A DNA stretch of 64,000 nt. It comes from Aporrectodea caliginosa. Taxonomy: Eukaryota > Annelida > Clitellata > Crassiclitellata > Lumbricidae. Below the pieces are notes generated by a model. That model was given only the letters and a program-made list of their open reading frames with translations. It was not told the DNA's origin and searched no databases. Shown here one piece after another: positions 50,388 to 62,517 of this stretch. Both the position numbers and the translations under genes were made by a program. Within the stretch, counting starts at the first letter, position 1; each line of letters opens with the position of its first letter. Location of the stretch: positions 1 through 64,000 of the forward strand of contig JACEVL010000966.1 of the NCBI GenBank assembly GCA_020284085.1, given 5' to 3'.

Positions 50388-51752
50388 CCGTAGATACTCG
50401 AATATAACGCCACCCGAATATACCGCGAGGTTTACAAATTTAGAAGCTGAATGAGTAAAAAGTGCAAGACGCGAATATAACGCGAGGTATAAAATTGCCG
50501 AAATTCTCAAGAAATAAGATCGTCAAACTTTGGTTTTGGTGTGTGCTGATTCTAGTTATTTATTAAATCTTGTCCAAAATGCGCCCATAACCATGTCAAA
50601 ATGCTGTAATTTCGATCCCTAACTACCGCAATGCGTTTGCAGACAGTTAAATAAAACGCATATTTTACTTACTTTTACTTACATACTACTAAATGTTTTT
50701 GTTTTTAATGTTATAGATATAATCTAAACAATTTGACATCAGTTTGATTTATTTGTTCGTTTAATTTCTGTATCACAACATGTGAGTGATAATGTAGTTC
50801 ATCTAGGTACCAAAGACATTAAATATGATTTCCGAAAGTAAGTACCATTTCATATATACGGCTCTGGTAAGTACTAAGCGGACCATGCGCGATTTACTTA
50901 GCTGTTTCAATAATGTTCAAAACAGTTCAAAATTGGAGAATTAGTTTTCAAGGTTAAGCTTCCAAAAGTTATCAGTAATGTACTTTACTAAAATCCGCCA
51001 GAATAATTATCACTAGCTAACAGTTAATTAATTTCTTCAGCTACTGGTGGTTCCACCTTGTTATAGATAACTTTTATAATAAATTACCAGAAGCCATGCG
51101 GGATAATCACAATTTTATTTATGACATGAATGATTTAGGTTCTACCATAATTATAATATAAATTGAAGACATTCACAAATTCTAATAGGACAAATTTGAT
51201 TGGGCAATTCAGTTGATGGCATAAAATATGTGCACGAGGCTCTTGTCCACATGATCTATATGGCCATCCTAGAATGTACATGTATCTGGAAACATCATTC
51301 TACTATAAGCTTACGCATACCATAACTAAATTACAACATATCATAAGTCATGATAAGTGACCCTATAAATACCTATGCATATTTCAGAAATTTTATTAGA
51401 ATTCCCGTATTATTGGTTGATTATCAGATTTCTTATAGGCCTGATGCTCAAATTACTAGCTGAGGATTTGCTAGTGCGTCTCAATAGACTACTTACTTAC
51501 TTTCAATAAGAACTGCGGGGAAACAGTCTACCGGAACTATGAGAAACAGCCTTCCCGCCATGTGTTTACTTTTCAAGCTACAATGGTGGTCGATGATCGC
51601 GAATAAATATAGTTGTGAAACCTTCAAATAATGACTTCATATTTTGTGTAATAAAAGTAAAATTTAGAGTTGTCTCAAATATACCGCGAATACCCCACTT
51701 GCTGCTCCGAAATTTGGAGTAAAAACCTCGCGGTATACTCGCGTATCTACGG
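50388..51752. mobile_element. 1365-bp TA-flanked TIR element (mariner/pogo-like, non-autonomous)
   Basis: Ends CCGTAGATACTCGAATATA and TATACTCGCGTATCTACGG, each followed inward by CCGCGAGGTTT or its complement. TA dinucleotides abut both ends (50386-50387, 51753-51754). The left end holds an extra 16-bp ACGCCACCCGAATATA block. No transposase frame remains. The superfamily is inferred from the TA flank alone. Confidence 0.78.
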
Positions 51753-52019
51753 TAGCTCATAGATACTTACAAACATGCAAATCCCTTACAACAGAGCGAC
51801 ACATAATTATGTGCATTCATGCCCATAAGTCTATTTATATATTGCTGAGAAAGTGTCTGTGTGCAAAAGCGCGTGTGTGTGTGTGCTTTCGTATACCTAT
51901 GTTGGTCCAACATGTTGGCTTACTGGACTATATAACGTTATGTCAAGACATTAATTCTTCGCGTCAATTTCGTGGGTAAATTTCAGAGAGCAAATATTAT
52001 GCCATGCAGTGAAGACACT

Positions 52020-52320
52020 GTACGACTCTCTGTACCTTTGCCTGGCCGTGTATCTGTCTGTCCTTCTGTCTGCTTGCCCCTCTGGTAGCCAGCCAGAGGG
52101 GCAAGCAGACATAAGTCTTGGCTTACCACTGATGGCCCTTGGAGTAGCCAGCCAGCCATCCAGACCTAATCTAAGTGTCTTTTCGACAAGAAGGCTTCTA
52201 TCCACGCTTACAACCAGCCTTGGACTAAGCTCTCTGTCTCTCTCTGCCTCTCTGTCTGTCTCTCTCTGCCTCTCTGGCTGCCTGTCTGTCTGTCTGTTTC
52301 TCTCTGACGCACACACACAC
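52020..52320. repeat. Inverted-repeat and (TCTG)n region
   Basis: GTCTGCTTGCCCCTCTGG at 52067-52084 is followed closely by its complement CCAGAGGGGCAAGCAGAC at 52093-52110, a strong hairpin. (TCTG/TCTC)n occurs at 52230-52310. Confidence 0.8.
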
Positions 52321-53040
52321 AAACTCTTCAGCGGCCAAGTTTGTTTGCCAAAGGAGTTCTATAGCCCAGTTTAACGTGAAGATTATAGCTTGAAAGCGAT
52401 AATTACAAGAAGCCAGGGTTATCGAATCTAGGACTTGAAGTGAATGAAAATTTATGCTCGTCTAATATTATATTAGAAAGGGCAATCACTGCGCCGACGC
52501 ACCTAATCTATCCGTAATCATTCTGGCCAAGGCTGATCGAAGGCAGATATCACGCCTGCAGTAACTGCATGCCCAAGAACCACTACAACGCAAGCGGCTA
52601 TAGTAAGCGTGGTGTCAGTCCATATCTAGTCACCTCCAATAGGACGCACAACGTAAAGTCTGGGTCACGCATAGAAGCAGCAGAAGTGACGATCATATGA
52701 CGCTATGATCACGGTGCCATGAGGTGAGAAGCACGGAAACTTCCCCCATTTCTTAACAGAGGGTACATTCTGCCCACATTTTCCCCCACCCTGTCCCACT
52801 GCCGACAGTGGTCCACTTCAACGCGAGATAACACAATTGTCATCAGGATAATTATAATTGTTCCTGCACTGACGTGGCCCCACTGTCTAATGACTCATGT
52901 ATTATCTTGGTTTAATAGAACAGACTGACAAACCGCAGAGAGTTACATGATATAAAGGCAATTGACAAATGAAACAACATAATAATTGGATATAAGAGTC
53001 ACTAATTGATTGTGCTAAGAACTATTGTGCATGAAGGATT
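52321..53040. other. No feature recognised
   Basis: No coding sequence or clear repeat. Confidence 0.25.
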
Positions 53041-53059
53041 TGCTCGAGGTCCCTATACA

Positions 53060-53098
53060 CTGGGAGGGTTACTGTATAGTATACAGTAACCCTCCCAG
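53060..53098. repeat. Perfect 18-bp inverted repeat with 3-bp loop
   Basis: CTGGGAGGGTTACTGTAT, loop AGT, ATACAGTAACCCTCCCAG. All 18 pairs are complementary. Confidence 0.95.
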
Positions 53099-53165
53099 GG
53101 GAGGGGGCTCGAACCATACTCTCGTGTCACCAGCCAAATGCTCTCTCTAACGGTAGTCTAACCAA
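53099..53165 (-). repeat. tRNA-like SINE head
   Basis: On the minus strand: GTTAGAGAGAGCATTTGG (A-box-like) and GGTTCGAGCCC (a perfect B box). It lacks a full cloverleaf by eye, so it is called tRNA-derived rather than a tRNA gene. Confidence 0.5.
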
Positions 53166-53218
53166 TAGGCATTATTATAGGCTACCGAATCACACGAGTA
53201 TCCGGTATACGGGTTATC

Positions 53219-53701
53219 CCGTAGGTTACGTTGCTAAATTATTTTAATGTCTTCAGTGCCGTACTTGACGCTGGTAAGTAAGCAGTCTACAAATGTCCAT
53301 GATAACTGTAATCAATCCAGCTTTCTATTTAAGGAAACAAAATTTAATCAAAACTAAGCAGTCTGCATATGTCCATGATAACTGTTATCAATCCAGCTTC
53401 CATCTAAGGGGAAAAAATTTCATCAATCCAACTTCTGTTTCATAAAAAAATTACTTCTCATCAATCCAACTTCCTTTTAAGCTAAACATTATTTTTCATC
53501 AATGGAGCTTTTATTTAAGCAAAGGATTATTCTCATCAATCCAGCTTCTACTTATGGAAACAATTCTTTTAATTAATCCAGCTCCTATTGAAGCACAGAA
53601 TTTCCTCAATTCAACTTTCATTTAGGCAAACAATTATTTTCATCAATCCAACTTCCATTTTAAATTGACAATACAAAATAATTTAGCAACGTAAAGTACG
53701 G
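53219..53701. mobile_element. TIR element with internal tandem array (copy 2)
   Basis: Inverted ends CCGTAGGTTACGTTGC and GCAACGTAAAGTACGG, with the next inner 11 bp also perfectly inverted (25 of 27 paired overall). Inside: CTTGACGCTGGTAAGTAAGC, then units of TCATCAATCCAGCTTCC / ATTTAAGG. The same organisation appears, decayed, at 285-705. Confidence 0.8.
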
Positions 53702-54099
53702 TTTAACAAGCTAAATGTCACTGCACTTTCTAAATGTCCCACATTCAATCGAAACCGTCATTAGATGTAATAAACTAATAACACTGGTGACAGAATTAGC
53801 TGCGAGAACAATTGTGGGCTCCCTGGCAGCGGAGCACTAACTCCTTTACAGGGATAACCCTTTGACACTAGGAAACCGATTGTCTTATGGTAAACAACTT
53901 TGCTGCATATATAATTGATAATTGGACTGAAGTGATTATGTACTGCTAGATTTGCTTTTGTGAAGAATTTGGTACTTGGTGTCAATAAAGAGTTGAATTG
54001 AATTGAAGTGAAAATGTGAAAATCTATAGAGTATTTGGAGCCAAACCAAGGACAGAAAAATTTCAGGCACAGTTGGACAATTTCTATGTAAAACAGGTT

Positions 54100-54262
54100 C
54101 ATGGTAGTAGCCACATGGAGTGTGGGTTCAAGCCTCGTCCACTCAGGTATATTCACGGTTTAAGGACTGTGAGCAAGTCCTTCAATCACAACTGTTCAGC
54201 CCATCGATGTCATTGGTTGAGTGTGCACTTCTGGAAGGAGCGCCATGTCAAATACAGTTGGA
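54100..54262 (+). repeat. tRNA-derived SINE (family E) remnant
   Basis: GTGGGTTCAAGCCTCG is B-box-like. GAGCAAGTCCTTCAATCACA and TGGAAGGAGCGCCATGTCAA match the body of the family at 61895-62180. Confidence 0.5.
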
Positions 54263-55080
54263 AAAAACTTGTAGTGCATATTGTACTGTAAGTAGTTTCA
54301 ACATAATTGCAGACTGGAAAATCTATTCACTGCATGGCATTGGATAAAAGCAGCAGCTTGCTTTTAGCATATTACAAGTTTCATTTAGCAGTCATTAACA
54401 GTCTGGCTTACAATGAATGCACGAATGCCTTGAATCTTAAATAAAGAACCATAAATATAGGCATCGGAACAGCGGTTTTAAAATTGTGAAGACTCACTCT
54501 TCGACCAATGAGAATGTTGCAAGTTCCAGGTTAGAAAATGGAACTGTAGTAGTACTAGCAGAAGCGCAAGAAAAATTTCACTGTTGAAATGTTGCAATAG
54601 ACATCTGCTATCAGGAAGACAAAGCTTGGAATCGCTCGTGATATGCATCGATTTAAGCAAGTTTGACTGAAAAAGTGCACTGAGAAGTGGGATGACATAA
54701 GGCTGTTCTTGCTGTCTCAACTTTAAATACATGTACATCAGCTCCACGGATATAGGTTTGGACATTCATGATCGCAAGTGGACAATGGAAAAATTGCAAT
54801 TTGAAAACAGGCTATCAATCATGTGCGACCGAACAGAACTAAATATGTCGTTGTAGAAATGTACACGTATGCCGAAGGATATTCGCTTAGTAGTGCAGTT
54901 GAGAAATTACAAATACAACCAAGAGGTGAAGAAGTCTGCTTCAACAGACTAAAGCTGAAACAGAGGAACTGCCATGGATAATACCTCAATACTTAATAAC
55001 ATAATTTATAAGTAATCATACATGTATAATATATAATAACTCATAATAGTACCTCATAATACTTAATAACATAATACATA
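54263..55080. other. No feature recognised
   Basis: AT-rich, with ATAATACATAATA-like short repeats from 55000. Confidence 0.25.
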
Positions 55081-55085
55081 ATAAT

Positions 55086-55555
55086 TAGGGCTGCGGATTT
55101 TAATGATTAATTAATCGATTAATCGTTAAACATTTTAATCGATTAATTTCGGCTTGTTCGATTAATTTTCGATTAATTTTTTTACTTATTTTATGACGTC
55201 AACCGACCTATTTCCGGAATTAACAATATGGCCAACAGCAATAATGTGAAACATTTGAGTTGAAAATTAAGCGATCATTTTGCATTTAAGGTAAATGCTG
55301 ATGGAATAGTCAAAGATGGAGAAATTATTGAAGATTTTTGTAGAGATAGCAGGTAGTTACTAATGACTACATTCCTCAGTTTGACAATTTGAACTTTAGC
55401 ATGCCGAATGATTGAAAGATTTTGCAGTGTATACAGTCTAAACAGTTTTTCACGCTTTATGTATCATGGGCCAAATTAATCGAATTTATTCGATTAATCG
55501 CGATTAAATTTAGGAGATTAATCGATTAAAATTATTTTAATCAGTACCAGCCCTA
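55086..55555. mobile_element. 470-bp hAT-like MITE
   Basis: Ends TAGGGCTG and CAGCCCTA, with subterminal ATTAATCGATTAATCG words on both sides. Target duplication 7/8: ATAATAAT at 55078-55085 and ATAAAAAT at 55556-55563. Confidence 0.88.
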
Positions 55556-55639
55556 ATAAAAATACATAATAACTTATAATAATACCTCATAATACTTAAT
55601 ATAATACATAATACTCATAATATTTAAATCTTAATAAGT

Positions 55640-56575
55640 CAGTGTAATCAGAGGTCATTGACTCTTGAACTGTGTACAGAGACTTGTAAACCCGCCCCCA
55701 AAAAACCCGATGCAAAAGCCGCGAGAGACTGCTTTTGCAAATGTTCAGTACAATTGGACGAAGCATTCACTTCCTGTAAAAGACTTAAAGAAGGCTCAGA
55801 AGAGAGACAGCAGCGAACGGCCACACGTCGTCCGTCCGTCTGTGCGTCCGTCCGTCTCAGTGTACACGGTCAATGTTTGGTCAGAGACGGCCGCCTGAAA
55901 CTCAAAACATCCTGCCGTCCGTCCTGTCGTAAGCCGCCGATGAAGACGACCAAATCTCGCTCGGCGACCGCTGGCTACACACCGAGGAGCAGCACCCGCC
56001 GCCGCCAGCTGGTGCTCGCAGGGTCCGTTCACAGGGCCGGGCAAGCGGCTCGATAAAAAAACCTATTGCTGGTTCCGTGCGACGGACAAAGAGGAACAGA
56101 GAAAGCCGGAAACGGCAGTGCGCCACGTGAATGCCTACCATTATTAATGAATGCACCCAATCAATTACGTTCACCTGATCGGCGGTGAGTAAGCAAACGT
56201 GGCCGCCGCCGCTTCCATCTCCCCCGAGCGGCTGCGCTCGGACCGACCGACCGACCGTTGGAGCGACCTAGCTGCCCGCAAGAGCTGCCGATAGCCTCCA
56301 CCACCTCCACCACCGCCACCCACGCCGGGGCGATAATCGCTCGGCGCCCACACTTCCCGGCTACTGCAGCGGCTGGACAAACACAAACGCCATTATCAAT
56401 ACGGCGGGAGGAGTCGCCGTGCGCTGGATACCTTCGAACTGGCCAACGTCGATCAGGAACCACCGAGCAACCGTCAAAAGACCGAATGAGGAAAAGACGA
56501 ATGACGGACTGGATGGACCAGTTCACTATCCGTCATCAACACCGAAAGCTCGGAAACGAGTTTCCGGATCTGGGT
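55640..56575. other. GC-rich unassigned region
   Basis: Higher GC and CpG than its surroundings, with open frames of 107-132 codons on both strands and no recognised domain. It could be a promoter or first-exon region of an unseen gene; nothing decides this. Confidence 0.25.
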
Positions 56576-56577
56576 GT

Positions 56578-56640
56578 TTAATCATCTTTGTTTATTATTT
56601 CAAACCGACACACCGCAGTATGATTATAATTCATATTACG
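56578..56640 (+). repeat. Interspersed family D, truncated copy
   Basis: TTTGTTTATTATTTCAAACCG and ACACCGCAGTATGATTATAA. Confidence 0.6.
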
Positions 56641-56814
56641 TTGAACTATAGTGAGATCACACTGTTTGTTTTCCCTTTTTCTATTGTTCAGCATTCAATA
56701 GCCATGGTGTGTATGTACACACCAGTTCGCAAACCACACTAACTACCTGGACCTTTCTCTCCCTGATATCAGTAAGCGTTTGAAAAGCATTCCATTCGAT
56801 CGCTTCTGATTGGT

Positions 56815-56845
56815 TTCTCTTAAAGTGGCGCTATATAAATTGCAA
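56815..56845 (+). repeat. LINE family A tail remnant
   Basis: AAAGTGGCGCTATATAAATTG. Confidence 0.5.
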
Positions 56846-57744
56846 TTACAAATTACACCAATCACGTTTCCTCATAACTCAGTAAAAAATACCCTCCCAT
56901 ATGAAGCATTGACAAGTGTCAGCACATATAAACTAGGCAGAAAATAGTATAAGCCAATGCATGCAGATAGTCAAAACTGAAACTGAAAACATTTTCTGGT
57001 CAGCCAGCACTGAATAGCCTAACTGTGCAAACAGGTTGAGAAAATATTAATTAATATAGGTTTCAAAGAATCAGTCACTGCACTGGATTACACGGTGATT
57101 GTCTTTTAACACGGCTTACAGATTTAAGCACCCTCATCACAGGACACAACAGCAAGCATCTTAATGAGAGTGTACTAAAAGCAACTGGGAAAACAATGCA
57201 GCTCATCGTTAAAGTGTTAACATACAGTTGTATGCACTTCCTTGCACAATCACGTAAGACTTCATTCGATCTTGGTGTCATGTAAATACCAAATAAGTCT
57301 GAAAGCCCCTGTGTGGCATGGGTGATAATGAGGGGCAAAAAAACAATAGAAACATGGGTAAAATACTGACGAGCACAGCAATGCCATCAAAAGAGGAACT
57401 ATGCTTACTGTGCATTACCAATCACTTTCCTCAGAGGTCCTCAACATCTCTCAAGCAACCAATCTGATTGATAGCGATAAAGTTTTGGACTAAATTGTAA
57501 TGTAAATCCAAACATACAACAATTGATCAAGTATCGTAAGTAGTGAGCCAATTCTAGCGTATCGGCACCCACAGAAATTTATGCAGAGGCGGGCATAGCA
57601 TAAAATATACAGCACACAGCGTCCAGACATGATGTGAGCAAAGTGAATACCAGATGGGGAAAGCACCCCATCCTGAGTATGCCCTTTTCAGGGTACTTAA
57701 CAGTATTGTTTTGAGATTTCTGCTCTACTTGTGAGGTGCAGGTA
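56846..57744. other. No feature recognised
   Basis: No coding sequence or repeat identified. Confidence 0.25.
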
Positions 57745-57955
57745 GAGCAGAGTATATCTATAAAGTACACTGACGGTACACTGTCGGTGGGAAGATGAGA
57801 TGCCGAGGGAGAGGACTGGTCACCCGATCTCATATGCCGAGGCTAAGAAAATGAAGTCACTAACACATCATACCCATGGCTGCCGTTTTGGCTAGCTAGA
57901 GGGACTGTTCTCCTTGTTACATTGTCAGCTGATTATAAAGGATCTACCTACCTAC
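57745..57955 (+). repeat. SINE family C copy with (CTAC)n tail
   Basis: GACGGTACACTGTCGGTGGG, GAGGACTGGTCACC and AAGAAAATGAAGTCACTAAC, ending CTACCTACCTACC. Opposite orientation to 31130-31270. Confidence 0.6.
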
Positions 57956-57959
57956 CGTT

Positions 57960-60735
57960 GTCGGAATTCCTGGAGTATTCCGGATGCGTAGAAATGGCTA
58001 CGACGGCGGCTCAGGTGGTCAACACACGGTAACAACAACGGTTATCGAACACAAGAGATGAACACTGACGGCGGCTGAAGAGAGCGGACGGGTCAAGCGT
58101 CTACCATGACGAGTCCGGGAGGAGGGAGTCGATCAGCGAACGTCTCCCACTGACCGACGAACAACAAGAAATTGAACACAAGAGACAGACAGCGGCCAAC
58201 CGGTGGCAACGGACGATTAACCTACTCGACGACGAGAAATGATCAACAGCCGCATGGTCCACACCTTTATAACCCACGGCCGTCTACCTTTAATTTCCTT
58301 CGCACGGCCTCGACGGATTCCAGGTCCCGCCCACTCAGGCGGCGCTTACCAGAAGCGTAGGCCAATTAGCCGAATGAAAACACACGGCTATAATTAGTCT
58401 GAGCCTCTTACCTGCGTGCGCCAGGTAATGGCATAGCTCTACGGCTGTGTGCTTCGTACTCTGTATTCCCGGCTGGGTAGCCCGGTTGTCGTCAAGGCTG
58501 TCAGTCAGAGGAAGGGAGTTATTGAACTTAAATGCCGGCCATCAGCACGTCCCAGGGACAGCACCCGAACGCCACGGGGTTAGAGGTCAGATACCCGCGT
58601 CCCCTAATAAAAAAAATTCCCAGGCTTCGGCAGTGGATTCTGTCAGATGTTTGTGATTAACTTAATGACACGGCCTTTGCGTTGCATTATTCCGTTGACG
58701 TGACACGCTGTAGTATACCCCTACCAAGACCGTCAGATTAACAGCGTATGTCAATGCGCCTTTGACGTTAGGATGCCAGCTCGCATACCGATGGTGGCTT
58801 ATTTCAGAGATTTTAATATCGGGTAAAATCTCGGATAGCACGGTCCGTATACATGGGACCTTAAATGGCGTGGTGCCCATTCAAACGGGCAGAAGTGGTG
58901 AGGGATCTCACCCGATCAATTCATTGAAAAATCAGAAGGGTCGCTACAGAAAAACTCGTACATTTACACTTACAAGAGTAGGCTACAATTTAAGTGATGT
59001 TATACTGCAAGGCTTAAAATATAACCCTACTGGCTTCATTCCATTTTTTACAACCAAAGTTGCTGAAGGTTGATTTCTTGTAAAACTTAGATCTAAGTTT
59101 TAAAATAAAAATAAAATAAAATAAATCCTTTTCACAAGTTACTTTTGACATATACATCTATGTATAAGATGAGCTTCAATGGCTTTGAAGGCCTGTTTTC
59201 ACAGTCAAGAATTAGGAATGCTATCAGAACTGTTCTCTCTGAAAAATTGCCATTACATCTCCTTAACTAAGATTGATTAAAAATTCTTAAGAGAATGAAA
59301 CTTACATGAAACTCGGTTTTTCAAACATGATAACAATTTTCATAGATGGTTTCTGTAAACCTAAAGAAAAGAATTACACATGCCAAAAGATAAATAAATC
59401 CCAAGTTCTATAAATGATATACCACTGGGTTAAAAAAAAACTGCATTTCGGTTTTTTTGCAGTGTAATGCTTGAAAGTAAGAAAAGAGAGACAACGTACA
59501 TAACGAATGCAACTGGCAGCAAAAATGCATATCATGTGGAATTTAAATCAAAATTTTATCCTACCAGAAAGTATCATTCATCACATTTAATTCCAATGTG
59601 TGCCATTTACATTGACAAGAAATGTTATACTGTTCAAAGTTTGCCACATAAAACATAGCCAGCTAGGGAAACGAGGGAATTAGTCTATGTCTGGATTCGA
59701 ACGTCCATTAGCCTACCTAGAGCTGCTAACTGCACAATTCTGCTGCTAAGCTGCAGGGATGGGTCTATTATAAAACCAAACCGTTGGGACACCATTGATC
59801 ATTTTTAGCTCTTTCTCAGAACATTAATCCAGCTGAAAAGAGAAGAAATCGTCTATAACTGCATACTAAAATATATGCCGTTTCCAATATTACTCTCTGA
59901 CCGATCGTTCAATTATATAGCGCCATAATATCCCAATACAGATGGGTATACTAGTGGACTACAATAGTCCTTGTAAGGAGTAAGGACTCGCCTTTAAAAT
60001 AGCCTAGTAACGTTACAAACATTAAGCCTGGTGGCCGCATAAAGCCCTAAAATATTGGTAATGCGAATTTTAAAAACTGTAATAACGTAACATTTTCAGA
60101 AGGCACCTAGAAGATTACTTTGTCTTAGAAATGGCGAGTTTTCGTCCGTTCGCAAACACGCCATTTTAGCACAACTGCACGTGTGGGAAAATCTATAAAT
60201 TCAGTGTCGCGGGTAGCCAAGCGCGTCTGCTCTGAATCGTCTATTCTCTTGAAACCAGATACGCAGTCTCTGCCTCGCTTTTACGAATTGTCGGCCCATT
60301 GTTTCACTACTCAGGGATGATTGTGCTCCTTTTCATCGAAAACAAAGGTGTGCACATAGTACACAAAAGCATGTTGAATGCGTGATCATCGCAAACATTG
60401 ACTGTTGTGGGCCTGCCTACTGCCGGCCTACAAACAGCTGGGAGACCAAATAGGCTATGCTTGAATAAATAACTATAGATGGGAAGATTTCTATAGCGCA
60501 TACAACGTTATCGACTACGGTATATATAGGCATATGATATAACTATAATGGCGATTAAAAGACAGGGCCATATGGAGAAGACGACTGGCTTCATCATAAC
60601 AGAAGCGAGTAAACTTTAAGGCATAGCCTATTCAAGTCCTTCCATAGTGAACTGAAAGAACGTGAATTTCGCTTTCTATGCTAATGTGTTCGGCTGTAGG
60701 CCTATGCTATACAAGACCATGCAACTGTATAATCT
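57960..60735. other. No confirmed feature
   Basis: An open frame of 103 codons at 58762-59073 (ending FIPFFTTKVAEG) precedes an A/T-rich AAATAAAATAAA run, and one of 63 codons lies at 59467-59658. Neither matches a domain I know. A LINE family A remnant (TATATAGCGCC) lies near 59915. Confidence 0.25.
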
Positions 60736-60737
60736 GC

Positions 60738-60838
60738 ATTTCCTTTTGTGTGACCTCTACGAACGAGTCCTTTAAAATATTCCCTTTGAAACATCAGTCC
60801 TCGATGCAGAGTTGGATTGCCTCGAGACACTGTCTCGC
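60738..60838 (+). repeat. Direct repeat copy 1 (pair with 62518-62618)
   Basis: TTTTGTGTGACCTCTACGAA, CCCTTTGAAACATCAGTCCT and CGATGCAGAGTT match the second copy 1.8 kb away. Confidence 0.85.
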
Positions 60839-60855
60839 TCTCGAGACGTCTCGAG

Positions 60856-60905
60856 CAGGGGCGGACTGGCCCACCGGGAAACCGGGAAATTTCCCGGTGG
60901 GCCCC
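60856..60905. mobile_element. Possible hAT-like left terminus
   Basis: CAGGGGCGGACTGGCCCACC followed by the palindrome CCGGGAAATTTCCCGG. The start resembles known hAT ends, but no partner terminus was found. Confidence 0.35.
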
Positions 60906-61890
60906 CGGCCTCTGCTCAATTAAAATCGGCTGACCATGCTTATGATCGGCACGTTAAATTGCACTTTACTTGCATGTCTTTTGCCTAAAGACGGGTAACA
61001 TAATTATGACGCCACATATAATCTACAATTTTCTACATGGCTCTGGTTAGCATGTAAAGAATACATTCTTTATTGTATTCTGTAATTTCTGTACAATAGG
61101 GGCTGGATGCAGCCATATATATATATATGCCTGAGGCGAACCCTCCCCCACGCCCCTCCTGGTTGCATATCGGTGCCCCGCAGACCAGACCTACCCATCA
61201 TGGCGTGCTGCCAGAACGGGCCACGGGCCTGGCTTGGCCGAGGTTTAGTTCTTTTCCTAACCCCAATAATGTGCTTCCCCACGTATTGCTGTTCTGTCTA
61301 TCTTAACGTAGGTCTATGTAAGTCAGGAGGGGCCGGAGGGGTAGACAGACAGCATCAACAGGCCACGGAAGATTGACATGATCTTGAATTGACTCTCACT
61401 CTCCGAGGGAGCAGCTAAAAGTTCCAAAGTGCAATAATCATGAACTTATAAAACGCATGTATAGTCAATGAGTCATCATCGATATGAAACCCCACAGGCT
61501 TAAACATATCCGTCACATTGGCACACATTCGGCCTATCATGCAGCTCATTCCCCCAAGAGTTTGTAGTATAGGCTCTATAAGTCTATATATCAAATTTCT
61601 AGTACAGTCGACATGTAAAGTTCTAAACCCAAATCACAGCGTTTTGGATACGCATAATATAGATTATAGACCTAGGCCTATACGTGTTTAACAGATTGGC
61701 TTTCGGATTGGAGATCCGCATACTGGATTAAACTGCTATGCAAAGAAGACTATATATTTGGCATTTGCAAAATCAATTCACGTTCTTGAAATAAATAACA
61801 GCAAATTGTTAGAATTATAACAATTAGCAAATTCAGAATTGGTCAAATAACAGAGATGTTGGACAACCAGTTATAGTTGATATCACTGTT
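60906..61890. other. No feature recognised
   Basis: A GC-rich stretch at 61125-61260 and AT-rich remainder. No domain recognised. Confidence 0.25.
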
Positions 61891-61894
61891 AAAG

Positions 61895-62175
61895 CCGGAG
61901 GGACCAACCCTCCCGGAGGGTTGCGGACTTGCGGGTTCCGGGGTTCGAATCCACCTCAAGCCGCTGCGTAGGGACCCTGCCCTGGGCAAGTCCTTCACGC
62001 TGATGCGCTTCGGCGTGAAACTCCGATTCAGTGTCCGCGCTGTAGTCGGCATGCAGCGCCTCTGGTAGAAATCTTGAAGGGGCGTAAAGCCTATAACAAG
62101 TGCTCATACATACATACATACATACATACATACATACATACATACATACATACATACATACATACATACATACAC
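61895..62175 (+). repeat. tRNA-derived SINE (family E), fullest copy, with (CATA)n tail
   Basis: Head with a perfect B box GGTTCGAATCC at 61942; body GGGCAAGTCCTTCACGCTGA, CGTGAAACTCCGATTCAGTG and GCAGCGCCTCTGGTAGAAAT; tail TCTTGAAGGGGCGTAAAGCC then (CATA)n. The tail matches the 3' end of LINE family A. Confidence 0.75.
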
Positions 62176-62179
62176 TATA

Positions 62180-62517
62180 GGCATATACATCTGTAAATGA
62201 CTTACTAATGATTGGTGTAAATGGTCCACCTCTCGCCCTATGGAATGCTGGGAAATATGTTATTAGTTGGTTGAAGTCTGGTTATAGTGCCCTGCACAAA
62301 GCTACATGACAGTACAGGCTTCTCAAGGACAGCTGAATGACCCAATCCATAGTTCGAAATTATTTGATTAATTAATGAAAATATCAATTCGTTTTCCCCT
62401 TTGTTTTCATTCATACCATGGCCACTTCACTGGTTAAGTAATTTTTGCTATTAGCTATTAATCTTCTTAACATAAAACTCAAAAGTTGTCCAATAAAGTA
62501 GCCTACTGTATTCTTCA
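62180..62517. other. No feature recognised
   Basis: AT-rich, no coding sequence. Confidence 0.25.

Noticed and set aside
61942..61952. True tRNA gene suggested by GGTTCGAATCC
   Set aside because: No complete cloverleaf or acceptor stem by eye, and the B box sits in a repeated SINE body with a LINE-like tail.
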